A stretch of 64,000 bases of DNA from Domibacillus tundrae (GCF_000970675.1 NZ_LAJA01000020.1:17262-81261), one strand, 5' to 3'. Positions 27,002 through 36,952 are shown, counted from the first letter of the stretch. Translations and numbers: made by a program. Notes: generated by a model not told the origin, from the letters alone.

Positions 27002-27952
27002 TTATCTTCGCCAATTGTACCGGGTACCTGGGTTTTTTTCACCTTCCAGTGATTTTCCCGTTAACACAAGCGGAATTGCTCCAGGCAGGGACAAAGCAGC
27101 AGGAGCACCGTCTGATATTTTTAAAAGTGTTCCTTTTGGGACAAATGGATACAACTCTTCAATATGGTCATTCAACAAGCGAAAGCAGCCCCCTGACACA
27201 CTTCTCCCGACCGAAGAAGGCTTGTTTGTTCCATGTATGGCTACTTGTTGTTCCAGTACAAGCCCTCTAGTGCCAAACGGGGAGCCTGGACCGTTCGGTT
27301 CCACTACTCTTTCTGTTACATATGAAGAGGAAAACGGCATTCCGTTTTTTCCTGTAGCTGCCGAATAAACAGCAATCGGCCTGCCATGAAAGGAAAGCGC
27401 CAATTTGTGCACACTTGGATAAACGAGAATTTCCACCAGTCCTTTTCGAGCATCAAGAGAATTACCTGCTAAAAAAAGAGTATAGCTTCGGCTCGTTCGT
27501 TTGTATGTCATTCCTTTAGGAACATACGAAATCCAGTTATTAGGATACGACCTCGCTAACTCCTCAAGCGAAACAGGATAGCGTTTTTTTTCTCCATAAA
27601 AATGCACAATCGCGCTGTTTACAACGAGCCACTCCACATGCTTTCGATTCGTTACATCAACCGGCAGCAATGCGCCGCCTTTTTGAGCAATGTTCGTTCC
27701 CTGCTGTGAAACTGCTTTTCCCTCATACACAGGTCCAGAATCATGTATTGCTTTAGAGGCATCGGCAGCGTTTTCTTCCGTGAACGTGTCTGTAAAGTGA
27801 AAAAAATAATGATCTAAAACAAATGCGGTATACAAAAGAAATAAACAAGAGAAAAAGATCAGTAAAGCCAGCAACCTTTTACTCGATTGCCCCTGTTTTG
27901 CTTTTGATTCTGCATTTCTTACACGTATATGGAGATTTTGAGGTTTCTTCAC
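27002..27952 (-). CDS. L,D-transpeptidase (YkuD domain), membrane-anchored
   Basis: 316-residue cell-wall cross-linking enzyme. One N-terminal anchor LLALLIFFSCLFLLYTAFVL (~residues 27-46), an extracellular linker, then the YkuD fold from ~170. The catalytic motif HGTNKPSSVGRSVSGGCFR holds the His and the nucleophile Cys (~residues 239-257). Upstream of the motif, LALSFHGRPIAVYSAATGKN matches the start of the YkuD domain. No LysM is visible. Single gene. Confidence 0.92.
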   Translation of the reverse strand: MKKPQNLHIRVRNAESKAKQGQSSKRLLALLIFFSCLFLLYTAFVLDHYFFHFTDTFTEENAADASKAIHDSGPVYEGKAVSQQGTNIAQKGGALLPVDVTNRKHVEWLVVNSAIVHFYGEKKRYPVSLEELARSYPNNWISYVPKGMTYKRTSRSYTLFLAGNSLDARKGLVEILVYPSVHKLALSFHGRPIAVYSAATGKNGMPFSSSYVTERVVEPNGPGSPFGTRGLVLEQQVAIHGTNKPSSVGRSVSGGCFRLLNDHIEELYPFVPKGTLLKISDGAPAALSLPGAIPLVLTGKSLEGEKNPGTRYNWRR

Positions 27953-28037
27953 CTTTCTCGCCTCCTGCTTCTTTTAATGCCGGTGCATGAAGAGCCTGCC
28001 GGCGATAAAATGAAGCCCGGCTATGTTCTTTACACAC
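27953..28037. other. Intergenic
   Basis: Leader of the transpeptidase gene; nothing else seen. Confidence 0.4.
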
Positions 28038-28223
28038 TCAAACTTGTTTTAAAGCAGATCGATGACTCACAAACCGCTCCGAAGTAAATGAAGATTTTTT
28101 CTTCCTTATCTTGTTTACTTCGCTTATTTTTTCTTCGTTTTTTCGTGAATGATCACTTCTTTTATATAAAATGCCCTGGCCCTTAAGTTGATTTTCGCTG
28201 CTATGCATGTTCCGAGTTTTCAT
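28038..28223 (-). CDS. Possible small basic protein (61 aa)
   Basis: Unrecognised, strongly hydrophilic and Lys/Arg/Ser-rich (KRSDHSRKNEEKISEVNKIR, RKKKSSFTSERF). The start ATG has only a weak AAAG before it. Kept because the frame fills an otherwise empty gap; it may not be real. Confidence 0.3.
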   Translation of the reverse strand: MKTRNMHSSENQLKGQGILYKRSDHSRKNEEKISEVNKIRKKKSSFTSERFVSHRSALKQV

Positions 28224-28548
28224 TCTTTATAATGAACAAAATTATATCATTAGTTCTTAATAAAGAACAATAAAATATCATTTCCCCCTGCGTTTTAAAT
28301 AAAAAGTCAGTATCGTTAAACACAAAAAAACCCCCTCAAAAAGAGACGATTTTGAAAAGTTCATTTGATCATGAGAGCTTTTTTCTGTCCTATTAAGTTT
28401 TGTTGTCTCCTTTTCTAAGATGAAGTGGAATCGCCCTATTTTTCATCAATTTTTTTCAAAAACAGATTCTTTTATTTATTGATAAATCAACGTTTTCATC
28501 CGTACTTTGATCGAATTTTATGTTAAACCAACACTTTTGGGCTGGCGA
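28224..28548. other. Intergenic, no gene seen
   Basis: A+T-rich, 325 bases; only a weak CCCCCTCAAAAAGAG stretch. No supported ORF. Confidence 0.5.
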
Positions 28549-29376
28549 TTATAAATAGAACACATATCGATCAAATGGAATTGAACTTTCGTGGTGCTGG
28601 GCGACCATATGTTGAGGTTTATGAATCGAATAACCTGGCTGCGCCATCGAAAGTTTCGCCAACTTTTTAAAAGATGGTCTTGTAACTATATTTGTCCGGT
28701 AGGCTGATTGATTTGTCCCCGGGATTCTCATTTGATTCAGAGCATGAATCATTTGGTCAGCTGTCTTTATTCCTAATCCATGTCCGAAATACGTACCATC
28801 TCCTAGAACAACGGCATTTTCTCCTCTCAACTGAGGGGTTGGCGGATCGAAGTCCGGATTTTCAAAATAGACGACATCTCCAGGCAAAAAATGGCCTGTA
28901 TACGCTGCTTTTATCCCGAGGTCAGGATCCGTATGCCAGCTGTATAAATAGATGTTTTGAAATAGGTGGTTAAATAAGGATTCACCTATAACGTTTAGAA
29001 CCGCATAATAATAGATAATGACCTTTGCCGTTGCACATTCAAACGCATATTGTGAGCTGTTCATGTAGATATCTTGAATCGCTTCTGATGGTTTTACACC
29101 AAGACGCAGCAGGAATCCGCCGGTACGCGTCAAATCCCAGTATTGAGGATTACAACGGGAGTTTGCAAATACTTCAAACTCCATCATGCTTTGATTCATG
29201 GCTCTTGCACTTACTATGATATTTTTTCGTAACTCAAGCTCAAATGATAATTCGTCTATAGATCGATACGAGTAAACGACTGTATCTTCATTCATCCGTT
29301 GAATGATCATACTTTCAATGCTGCCAGACGGCCACCTGTCACTTTGTTGAAAGGGCATCCCTGATAGTTGAATCAT
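28549..29376 (-). CDS. tgl: Protein-glutamine gamma-glutamyltransferase Tgl (spore coat)
   Basis: 275-residue transglutaminase that cross-links spore coat proteins. It aligns with Bacillus Tgl along its length: LSFELELRKNIIVSARAMN, then SSQYAFECATAKVIIYYYAV with the catalytic Cys (~residue 114), YSWHTDPDLGI, GHFLPGDVVYFENPDFDP, QLRGENAVVLGDGTYFGHGL. About 30 residues longer than the B. subtilis enzyme, mostly at the C-terminus. ATG follows AAAGAGG. Its presence supports an endospore-forming host. Confidence 0.93.
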   Translation of the reverse strand: MIQLSGMPFQQSDRWPSGSIESMIIQRMNEDTVVYSYRSIDELSFELELRKNIIVSARAMNQSMMEFEVFANSRCNPQYWDLTRTGGFLLRLGVKPSEAIQDIYMNSSQYAFECATAKVIIYYYAVLNVIGESLFNHLFQNIYLYSWHTDPDLGIKAAYTGHFLPGDVVYFENPDFDPPTPQLRGENAVVLGDGTYFGHGLGIKTADQMIHALNQMRIPGTNQSAYRTNIVTRPSFKKLAKLSMAQPGYSIHKPQHMVAQHHESSIPFDRYVFYL

Positions 29377-29481
29377 ACTATACCTCTTTCCAAGTTCGAG
29401 TATTAATTCTATTACCTAGAATATTCAAGCATCGTTTTAATGTGCAGCTTTCACAAATAAAAAAATCCGTCCTTTTTCAAG

Positions 29482-29778
29482 TTGAACCCTGTCGTTCGGT
29501 TACTCCAAGAACTTGGATTGTTAATCCTTATACCATCATTTGCGATCCTAGGACTAAGAGCATTGACCATAGATTCATCCTATAACCAAGCTGCTAATGA
29601 TCTGCACCGCTTCCTGCTTCAGTATTCATACTGGTCCATTATCAAAAAAGACAAGGTACTGGTGACTAAACTTCGTGAAGCGGCTAATGAACCGCTCTCC
29701 AGCTACTTCAAACAAGCCTGCAGTCTTTCCGTTTATTCTCGGCATTTAATCATTAATGAAGTAATAGATTCGCAATGA
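29482..29778 (+). other. Open frame of uncertain status (98 codons)
   Basis: A coherent but unrecognised frame (LHRFLLQYSYWSIIKKDKVL, VTKLREAANEPLSSYF) beginning at TTG with no ribosome site. It could be the tail of a decayed gene. No family assigned. Confidence 0.3.
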
Positions 29779-30013
29779 GTTGCTCACCCTTGCCACTCTC
29801 ACTACGTTCGATTGGCGCATCTTTTTCCCTTTTGAGGTTTTTGCCCAATTATATATATCTTTATAACGATGACCTCGAACTAAACGCACCACTAAAACAT
29901 TCTTCTACTACATTTAGGACGATTTTAGGCTATTTAATAAAAAGGTTGAGAGCTACATGGTGATGTATTATGCTTCTAAAGTGATATATTACTAATATGT
30001 GGGAGTGAATATA

Positions 30014-30261
30014 TTGAAGGATTATTTTGTTCCAAATGCTATTATTGCTTGCATAGATTATTTTTCATTCGGACTACTAAAAATGAGTGGCTAGCTTTGA
30101 AGACATTAGATTTTTATATTTAGGATTTGAACCTATTGGAAGATGTAGGTACTGTAGCTTTAGCGATAGAACAGCAGAAATGTTTCGGATTAGTCCCTAA
30201 AATCGGGTTATTTAATAATACGGCTGCTGATTTAATTGAGCGGAGATTGATGGGAGTTTAA
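30014..30261 (+). pseudogene. Unrecognised decayed small gene
   Basis: Starts well, with GGGAGTG before TTG 30014 (KDYFVPNAIIACIDYFSFGL), stops at TAG 30092, then continues in another frame with one more TAG and the sensible text LEDVGTVALAIEQQKCFGLV and PKIGLFNNTAADLIERRLMG to TAA 30261. One frameshift and two stops indicate a dead gene; family unknown. Confidence 0.4.
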
Positions 30262-30319
30262 AATCACCGGAGCTGATTAAAGATTGGCTAAAAACCACTA
30301 TAAAAGGAATCCGATAACT

Positions 30320-30841
30320 ATGAAAAAACAAACGGTTAAAGTCATTGTTTTAGGAAGCTTAATTGCCGCATTAATTGCGGCTGCATCCCTTTATTATTTC
30401 AGTGCTGCTTTTCCATCGACACCGGAGCAAGATGAAATTGCCGATGAAAACAATGAAGCTGCTGAAAAAAGAGCTGATTTTTTTAATACTGCAAAAAGCA
30501 TTGAAGAAGAATTCCCTTCGAATATGGACGAATATTCAGTAAGAGAGGCCATTCATTTTATGTCCCATCAGAAAGTAAAAGCGGATGAAAAACGTGGCGC
30601 TTTGCAAATAACACCTGAAAGAATTGACCGTTTAATGGAGGTGGTATTCGCCAACCAAGATACATATAGAAATGCAGACGTATATTTGAGCATTTTGAAC
30701 CGATGGAAAGCCGGAGATTTCAGAAACGCTGACCAAGACCATAACACCGTATGGCAACTTTTAGACGGCGAGGTAGGTAAAGCTACGGGAGTATTGGCGC
30801 CATATGAAGAAGAAAAATATATTGAAAGAAACTTTGAATGA
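30320..30841 (+). CDS. DUF6241-type exported/anchored protein
   Basis: 173-residue protein with an N-terminal membrane anchor or signal (VIVLGSLIAALIAAASLYYF, residues ~8-27), an acidic linker and a helical domain: SVREAIHFMSHQKVKADEKRG and ITPERIDRLMEVVFAN, the pattern I associate with DUF6241 of Bacillaceae. Function unknown. ATG at 30320 chosen (AAAGGA upstream) over the frame start at 30284. Terminator follows. Confidence 0.75.
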   Translation: MKKQTVKVIVLGSLIAALIAAASLYYFSAAFPSTPEQDEIADENNEAAEKRADFFNTAKSIEEEFPSNMDEYSVREAIHFMSHQKVKADEKRGALQITPERIDRLMEVVFANQDTYRNADVYLSILNRWKAGDFRNADQDHNTVWQLLDGEVGKATGVLAPYEEEKYIERNFE

Positions 30842-30872
30842 ATTATTGTAGGTACCCCTTAAAACAAGGACC

Positions 30873-30905
30873 GCCTAGGACTCGGTTTTTCACCGAGTAC
30901 CTAGC
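30873..30905 (+). terminator. Terminator after the DUF6241 gene
   Basis: GCCTAGGACTCGGT / ACCGAGTACCTAGC with a short internal mismatch, then TTTTT. Confidence 0.82.
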
Positions 30906-31019
30906 TTTTTATCCTCTGCTACATTGCTCACATTGTCATTAAGAATGCAAAAGTCGTTGCTTTTTATATACGTTTCTGGCCGCCGGTTTTGCCGGCAATC
31001 AATTATTTTCCCATAAAAA

Positions 31020-31058
31020 CGGCCCCTCCAATTGTTAAACTAACAGTTGGAGGGACCG
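31020..31058 (-). terminator. Terminator after sstT
   Basis: CGGCCCCTCCAATTGTTA / TAACAGTTGGAGGGACCG, long stem with two mismatches; on the minus strand followed by TTTTATGGG. Confidence 0.82.
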
Positions 31059-31085
31059 TTCAATCGCAGATAAAAGGATTTCTCT

Positions 31086-32324
31086 TTATCCTGCTTTATG
31101 GATGTCTATTTTTTTCCCTTCTTTACGCCACTCTTTAAATTCAGCTGCTGCGGTGAAAAGAACATCTGTGGACGAGTTAAGGGACGTTTCAAACGAGTCC
31201 TGCAACACACCGATGATAAAACCTACGCCAACGACCTGCATGGCAATATCACCCGGGATTCCAAATAAGCTGCATGCTAGAGGAATCAGTAATAAAGATC
31301 CTCCAGCAACCCCTGAAGCACCGCAGGCACATATAGCTGAAACGACGCTAAGGAGGATTGCTGTAGGAAGATCCACTTGGATCCCTAGCGTATGAACCGC
31401 TGCAAGTGTCAATACAGAAATCGTAACAGCGGCACCGGCCATATTGATCGTTGCACCTAATGGAATAGAGACTGAATAACTATCCTTATCCAAACCTAAA
31501 TCTTCACATAATCTCATATTAACCGGAATATTTGAAGCCGAGCTGCGTGTAAAGAACGCTGTAATTCCGCTTTCCTTTAAGCACTTAAACACAAGCGGAT
31601 AAGGGTTTTGGCGGATCACTGCGAACACAATGATTGGATTAACAACCAGCGCCACAAAAACCATACAGCCAATCAACACGGCAAGCAGCTTCCCATAGCT
31701 GAGCAGCGACTCAAGTCCATTTGTTGTAATCGATTCAATGACTAGACCCATGATTCCCAGTGGCGCAAACTTAATCACCCATGCAACCATTTTCGATACC
31801 GCATCCGAAAAATTCGAAATGAGCGTTTTTGTTGTGTCAGCGGCATTTCTTAGCGCCAAACCAAGAACAATCGCCCAGGCTAAAATCCCGATATAGTTCG
31901 CATTCACAAGCGCATTTACCGGATTATCAACCACGTTCAGCAGTAATGTCTTCAAGACTTCTGTCACACCGCTAGGAGGCGCAACACCTTCAGCGCCCTC
32001 TGCAAGCGATAAGCTGACAGGAAAAATAAAACTGACAATAACGGCGATTAAGCCTGCCAAAAACGTTCCTAAAAGATATAAGCCAATAATCGATTTCATA
32101 TTTGTCTGGTGGCCGCTTTTGTGCTGAGCAATGGCCGACATAACCAGGACGAGTACCAAAACAGGCGCAACGGCTTTTAAAGCACCCACAAATAAAGAGC
32201 CTAAAATGGCAACTGGTTTTGCTGCTTCCGGAATCGTGACAGCCAGGATAATACCAATAATCAAACCTATAATGATTTGTTTGACCAGGCTTACCTGATT
32301 CCACTTCTGCAGTATACTTTTCAT
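31086..32324 (-). CDS. sstT: Serine/threonine:Na+ symporter SstT
   Basis: 412-residue dicarboxylate/amino-acid:cation symporter (DAACS) family member importing serine and threonine. Multiple membrane helices and the two re-entrant loops: [20 protein letters not shown] (HP1 serine-rich loop) and [20 protein letters not shown] (HP2). The [19 protein letters not shown] block is the conserved TM7 NMAG/NMDG-type motif. N-terminus [20 protein letters not shown] matches SstT. Single gene; an AT-rich palindrome lies ~200 bases upstream. Confidence 0.93.
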   Translation of the reverse strand: MKSILQKWNQVSLVKQIIIGLIIGIILAVTIPEAAKPVAILGSLFVGALKAVAPVLVLVLVMSAIAQHKSGHQTNMKSIIGLYLLGTFLAGLIAVIVSFIFPVSLSLAEGAEGVAPPSGVTEVLKTLLLNVVDNPVNALVNANYIGILAWAIVLGLALRNAADTTKTLISNFSDAVSKMVAWVIKFAPLGIMGLVIESITTNGLESLLSYGKLLAVLIGCMVFVALVVNPIIVFAVIRQNPYPLVFKCLKESGITAFFTRSSASNIPVNMRLCEDLGLDKDSYSVSIPLGATINMAGAAVTISVLTLAAVHTLGIQVDLPTAILLSVVSAICACGASGVAGGSLLLIPLACSLFGIPGDIAMQVVGVGFIIGVLQDSFETSLNSSTDVLFTAAAEFKEWRKEGKKIDIHKAG

Positions 32325-32787
32325 ACATGTTCCCCCATTAGTTTAAGATAAAATTGTAACATTGCTCCTGTTGAGCTATTCCTTTCCTATACCCTGATGA
32401 TAGAAAGAAATCTATTACAAATAGATACGATTGAATCATAGCCGACTTTTATTAAATATGTACCAACCTCAACCTCTCCCCAACTTATTCCACCTGAAAA
32501 AGACAACTGTCTTTCTAATAAATAGTATTATAATATTTTTTCTGTATATTACAATACTATTTATATTATTAAAAAATGTTGTAATAATTAGAACATTCTT
32601 ATAAAAACAATATATGTATCGAAAATTCCTTCCGGGTCGGTTACTTTTTTAAAAGAATGTATAACTCCCTGGAATATAAAGGCTTTATGAATAGATGTCC
32701 ACCTCGGTGACACATGCTTTCATCACTATAAGAAAAAGCCTCCATCTCATTGTTCAAAAAAACTGCCCATTTTCTCAATAAACTCTT
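32325..32787. other. Upstream region of sstT
   Basis: 463 bases without a gene. Contains the inverted repeat at 32520-32562 and A+T-rich promoter-like DNA. Confidence 0.5.
32520..32562. repeat. AT-rich inverted repeat upstream of sstT
   Basis: AAATAGTATTATAATA (32520-32535) and TATTACAATACTATTT (32547-32562) pair over 16 bases with one mismatch, 11-base loop. Could be an operator or a minor terminator. Confidence 0.5.
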
Positions 32788-33441
32788 TTACATCGCTTTT
32801 ATTACACCTTTTATGATTTCTTCTTTCTGCTTTTTATACTCTTCCTTTTCTGTATTTACATCTTCTAGTCCGCTCATCTTTAAAATATGTTCTACGTCTT
32901 TGTAGTCTAATTTTGGCGTTTCTTCATCTTCAATTTCTTCGATCACACGGTTAATTTCTTCATATACATTGGAGAGTGTTGACGTGTTTAGTTGATCACC
33001 TATTACGTCTTTTACAATTTCCTCAAAAGCGGTTTTATCCCCTTTTGCAGTCATCTTCTCTTCACCATTTAATACTTCCTCTACGAACTGATGATCAGGC
33101 TCGTGTGCTTTGCCTGCTGAATATAGAATGTGGCTGACATCCGCAGCGTTATCGGTGAAGCAGGGAAAAAGAAACCCTGCTACTGGAGCATCGAGATTGA
33201 TGACAGGATCTATCACAACATTGTACCTGAATTCCTTCCCGATATAGTCAAAAAGCAATTCTTTTTTTGATTCTTGCGTTTTATTTATACTGCATAAAAT
33301 AAACAAATGGGAGTAAACGGCATCTCGTTCACTCTCCTCAGCCTCTTCGCTTGGGCGTTTCATTGGCTTCACATATTCTCCTCGAATGAATGTCACGACA
33401 ATATCCATTTCATATTGCCGGTCTTTAAGTACTTTTTCAAC
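32788..33441 (-). pseudogene. DUF4317 protein, N-terminally truncated
   Basis: The frame VEKVLKDRQYEMDIVVTFIRGEYVKPMKR... through KQKEEIIKGVIKAM corresponds to the middle and C-terminus of DUF4317 proteins, which are normally about 370-400 residues. The frame stays open a little upstream of the ATG at 33408 but has no start codon with a ribosome site before meeting a stop, and the N-terminal ~150 residues are missing. The break lies next to the promoter of the gene at 33512, suggesting a deletion. Confidence 0.7.
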
Positions 33442-33511
33442 AATTAACCCATGGTTTATATGCTATGATTGAATGAAACAGGTATGAAAAGATACTAGGA
33501 GGACACTCACC

Positions 33512-34102
33512 ATGTTAAAAAAACAAATGGAACTATACATATCAAAAGCTTTAAGTGGGAATAAGGTTGAATTGTTTAAAGAGGAAAAGGAATATGCAGA
33601 AAGGCATCACTTGACAAATGATTTTACTATAGTAGAAAAAGAAAATAGTACCCGTTTTACTGATGCTTATATCGAGCGCAGTAATAAAGAAAACGAAGAG
33701 TTGATTTCGGAAGAATCCGCTGCATTTTTATCACAACCCCTTGAATACCTAAAAATCAATAAAAGCGAATTCCTTTACTTCGAATCTTCATGGTTTGAAT
33801 TAATCGGAGTTGAGACACTTTCATTGGAAGTAGATGATGTGTTCGGAACATACAATGCCTTGCTTGGCTTGAAATTTCAGAAGAAAATGGGGAATGTGTT
33901 AAAGGCTTACTTAAATAATGAACTCCAAGGAGAGATTGGAACATACAGTTTAATGTTCAACCAAGATGATGGACTATGGGATGTCAATTTTTCCTTGAAT
34001 AGTGTAGAAGGATTTAAGGAAGAGATGTCTTTAGGCGATGCTTTAAGCCTCATCTATCATTTTCTGTTTATTCTTGTTGAAACAATCGAAGAAGATAATT
34101 AA
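33512..34102 (+). CDS. Hypothetical protein (196 aa)
   Basis: No family recognised with confidence. Soluble, acidic, alpha/beta; MLKKQMELYISKALSGNKVE, then FESSWFELIGVETLSLEVDD and an acidic end VETIEEDN. ATG at 33512 behind AGGAGG with good spacing, and a perfect terminator downstream, so it is a real monocistronic gene. Similar Bacillus proteins are often mis-titled branched-chain aminotransferase; nothing here supports a PLP enzyme. Confidence 0.72.
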   Translation: MLKKQMELYISKALSGNKVELFKEEKEYAERHHLTNDFTIVEKENSTRFTDAYIERSNKENEELISEESAAFLSQPLEYLKINKSEFLYFESSWFELIGVETLSLEVDDVFGTYNALLGLKFQKKMGNVLKAYLNNELQGEIGTYSLMFNQDDGLWDVNFSLNSVEGFKEEMSLGDALSLIYHFLFILVETIEEDN

Positions 34103-34110
34103 GTAATTAT

Positions 34111-34146
34111 AAACAGCCCCCACCAACTAAAGATGGGGGCTGTTTT
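34111..34146 (+). terminator. Terminator after the 196-aa gene
   Basis: AAACAGCCCCC...GGGGGCTGTTTT, 11-bp stem. Confidence 0.88.
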
Positions 34147-34278
34147 GTGTTCCTTATTCAACAAAAGCCACCCGTTTATTGAATAAGAACATCAAAAATG
34201 AAATATTATTTGCTGTCTTTTTTATGAAGGTGCGCAGCGCAAAGGAAGTATTTCGCGTACTTGAACTCCCCTCCGCTG

Positions 34279-34416
34279 TTAAATTAAGCTTATACAGGGT
34301 GATTCTTCCTGATCTGTTTCTGCCGCATTTATAATTCCGCCGTCAAAGATACCAGTTAATTCTTGATCAATCATATAATTCTTAAAAGTAAACAACACAC
34401 AACGGTTGTGTTTCAT
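34279..34416 (-). CDS. Possible small protein (45 aa)
   Basis: MKHNRCVLFTFKNYMIDQEL then TGIFDGGIINAAETDQEESP is a coherent mixed sequence on the same strand as, and 35 bases after, the gene at 34452. No good ribosome site is seen, so it could be a remnant. No family recognised. Confidence 0.3.
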   Translation of the reverse strand: MKHNRCVLFTFKNYMIDQELTGIFDGGIINAAETDQEESPCISLI

Positions 34417-34451
34417 TTGCCATTTGTTTGTTCTACATCTTGAGGATAACT

Positions 34452-35171
34452 TTATTCCATTAGTTCGCTTTCGTAAGCTTCTTTAGGTAACACGAATTGT
34501 GCAGACTCGATTTCAGTAAAATCTATTTTATAACTCATCTGTTCTGGATAACGATCTAATATACTGATAGAATCCGGCCTAATTGGCCGAGCCTCAAACG
34601 TCACTGATTGAATAACTCCATTTTTTTCTATAACTATTAATGTTGTTTTATGTTGCTTGCTAAGAAGCGTTCCACGAAAATCAAACTCTTCAAAAGAGTC
34701 AAAGATTGCCCGAAAAGTTGTTTTATCGCCATCCTTGATTCGCTCTACTTTATCAGCCTCATTCAAAATTTCTCGAATCCATTCAAATGGGTGATACAGA
34801 GGGGTGAGCTCTTCGACAAAACGAGAGTTGATATCATTTTGTAACCATTTACCACCGGAATCAATAAAAATTTTCTCATCCTCAAAAAAAACTTGAAATT
34901 GAAACGTTGAATCGTCCGAAACAACAGACGTGAGGTTAAATTGACTGTTTCCTTCAGACCAATCTCCAACCTCTGTTGTTGCTTTCACGCCATCGAATGT
35001 ATATATACCATTGATTTCATAATCTTTTGTTTCCCACTCTAATGTTCGATCGCGCCAAACATTCCATTCATAATCCATTTTTGAAGGTATTAGCCAAAAA
35101 GAAAGGGACATGCCCATAATCAAAGCTAGTATCAGAATAAAAATTTGTTTTACTGGTCTATAAGTAACCAT
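34452..35171 (-). CDS. Membrane-anchored hypothetical protein in operon with the molybdoenzyme
   Basis: 239 residues. One N-terminal anchor (IFILILALIMGMSLSFWLIP) and an extracytoplasmic domain rich in beta strands (INGIYTFDGVKATTEVGDWS, FQFQVFFEDEKIFIDSGGKW). Not recognised; the shape resembles secreted lipoprotein-like Bacillus proteins that sense or carry lipid. Overlaps the 3' end of the upstream cytochrome-b/molybdopterin gene by 14 bases, so translation is probably coupled and the product works with that enzyme at the membrane. Confidence 0.7.
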   Translation of the reverse strand: MVTYRPVKQIFILILALIMGMSLSFWLIPSKMDYEWNVWRDRTLEWETKDYEINGIYTFDGVKATTEVGDWSEGNSQFNLTSVVSDDSTFQFQVFFEDEKIFIDSGGKWLQNDINSRFVEELTPLYHPFEWIREILNEADKVERIKDGDKTTFRAIFDSFEEFDFRGTLLSKQHKTTLIVIEKNGVIQSVTFEARPIRPDSISILDRYPEQMSYKIDFTEIESAQFVLPKEAYESELME

Positions 35172-36258
35172 TTAAATCGTACCCTCCACTTTGTTGCCAG
35201 TAGCCCTTTTTTCGTTCTCCACTAAATTCAAGGCGATCAACCCATTTAACTGATTTATACCCATACATATCTGGATGATAGAGACGACATGGATAGCCTT
35301 GGGCTGGTTTCAGAAACTCACCATCCATTTCGTACACAAGCAGAGCCTCTTCATCTATTAACTGGGTAGTTAAAAATGAATCAAAATATACCTCATCGCC
35401 TGAGTAAGCGGTTACAAATTTACCTTTAGCTTCGAGACCATAGGCATCAAATAAATCTTTTAGGAGAACACCTTTCATTTCGACGTTCCTCACACTCCAA
35501 CCCGTAACACAATGAAAGTTATCAATTATAGTAGTGGATGGAAGATGCAATAAATCAGTGTAACCAATACTCTCCTTTTTATTAATCAAACCATCGATCG
35601 TTAAGGACCATTCGCGATCTTCATAACGAGGAAAATCGTTTGTCACATTATAAATTCGAAAGTATCCTCTTCGTTTATTTTCTGCTTCAGTAACATTTAA
35701 AATTGGTGTCAGCCACTTGAACCAGCTCCCAATGAGAAGGAACAGAAATGCTAAACTAAAAAGCTTTAAAAAATCACGACGTTCGAGCATATTTTCTTCA
35801 ATGATTGGCGGCAATGCAGCTCGTCTTTTCCACCATGCCGGCCAGGGAAGGGATACGTTAAAAAGGTGGCCAATTGTATGTGTTAAAACCCAAGGCAAAA
35901 ATAAAAATGTTGTCCAATCGTGAATGACGACTGCGACATTTCGAACCTCTGCCAGCAAATAAGCTTGAAAATACATAAGTAATCCCGAGGCCATCCACAT
36001 CAAAAAGAACAGAAGATTAAGAATGAAATTGAATTTTTTAACTGGAGGCTTTTTTAGTAAATACCGACCTATCCTATATAGACTGTAAAGGACCAGTCCG
36101 CAATAAAAACAAGCGGTGAGCAAATGAAATTGAACAAGTGGAAAACCAATTTGATTAAACCAAGTCCTCGTTGCAACAATATAAAGACAAAGTCCTGACA
36201 AGAGCATGAAAATAAAAAAAACGCCATGAATCAAATGGATTATCCGTAGCCACTGCAT
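35158..36258 (-). CDS. Cytochrome b561-like / molybdopterin oxidoreductase fusion
   Basis: 366 residues, two parts. Residues 1-150: four membrane helices with histidines placed for haem (IIHLIHGVFFIFMLLSG, VQFHLLTACFYCGLVLYSL, VVIHDWTTFLFLPWVLTHTI). Residues ~165-366: sulfite-oxidase-like molybdopterin domain, with the Mo-ligand Cys in IDNFHCVTGWSVRNVEMKG, then YSGDEVYFDSFL and GYPCRLYHPDMYGYKSVKWV. An internal ERRDFLKLFSLAFLFLL (~158-174) looks like a Tat signal between the halves. Likely a YedYZ/MsrPQ-type methionine-sulfoxide repair enzyme fused in reverse order, or a YuiH relative. The dimerisation domain of sulfite oxidases is absent. Confidence 0.85.
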   Translation of the reverse strand: MQWLRIIHLIHGVFFIFMLLSGLCLYIVATRTWFNQIGFPLVQFHLLTACFYCGLVLYSLYRIGRYLLKKPPVKKFNFILNLLFFLMWMASGLLMYFQAYLLAEVRNVAVVIHDWTTFLFLPWVLTHTIGHLFNVSLPWPAWWKRRAALPPIIEENMLERRDFLKLFSLAFLFLLIGSWFKWLTPILNVTEAENKRRGYFRIYNVTNDFPRYEDREWSLTIDGLINKKESIGYTDLLHLPSTTIIDNFHCVTGWSVRNVEMKGVLLKDLFDAYGLEAKGKFVTAYSGDEVYFDSFLTTQLIDEEALLVYEMDGEFLKPAQGYPCRLYHPDMYGYKSVKWVDRLEFSGERKKGYWQQSGGYDLNGYL

Positions 36259-36639
36259 GACTTAAGCCACCTTCCCTTAGCATTTATAATGAACATCTTC
36301 AGCCAAAAAAGCAGCTGCTTGTGTAAGTACTTTCTCTAAAACGTTTCAAACATTGTACTATTTATCTCTTTCTGCGTCCATTTCGTATCAGCTTAAAGCT
36401 ACAAAACGAACCTTCCCTTAATGAAGGAGAAGGCTTGTTTTTTATTTGATCATGATTCACCTTCTTCACTTCAACAGATTCGGCTAGTAAGCGCTTCAAA
36501 CACCACTACATATAAACAGGAATATGCAGGTGCGCGAAGATATATCGATTAAATTAAACAACCACTCAATTTTTTGAGTGGCTTTTCATTAACATTGTTT
36601 TTATTCCTTATTATCAATTATCCTCACAAAAGTCTTCTA
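36259..36639. other. Intergenic before the integrase remnant
   Basis: No gene seen. A terminator AACCACTCAATTTTTTGAGT (36560-36586 overall) sits before the integrase fragment. Confidence 0.5.
36560..36586. terminator. Hairpin AACCACTCA/TGAGTGGCTT
   Basis: Eight-base stem CCACTCAA/TTGAGTGG with four-T loop and T-tail. Confidence 0.7.
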
Positions 36640-36915
36640 TAGATAAACCTATTAATCCAAGAAACCTGTTACGAGCTTTTAGAAAGTTGACTGAAGAAGC
36701 AAACTTACCTCGTATTCATTTTCATGATCTAAGACATACACATGCTGCCTTAATGATCTTTCAAAATGAACCAATGAAAGTTACTCGCTGACAGACTTGG
36801 ACACAGCAAAATCACGACTACAATGGATACGTATGGCCATTTATTGCCCAACATGCAACAGGATGCATCTGACCGATTGGATCAAACAATTTTTGTTTCT
36901 CCACCATCATATTAA
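36640..36915 (+). pseudogene. Tyrosine integrase C-terminal remnant (copy 1)
   Basis: KPINPRNLLRAFRKLTEEAN, then HFHDLRHTHAALMIFQNEPM holds the catalytic Arg-His box (HDLRHTHA). A one-base insertion after PMK (near 36783) breaks the frame before DRLGHSKITTTMDTYGHLLP, which in copy 2 carries the second His and the Tyr nucleophile. Only ~90 codons of a ~370-codon recombinase are left. Followed by a terminator and a tRNA-Val fragment, the usual end of an integrative element. Confidence 0.88.
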
Positions 36916-36952
36916 TTGTTGCCAAACGGATGCCACGGTTAAAAAACTACAA

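Noticed and set aside
33512..34102. Branched-chain aminotransferase
   Set aside because: Similar small Bacillus proteins sometimes carry that title, but the length and sequence show no PLP-enzyme features.
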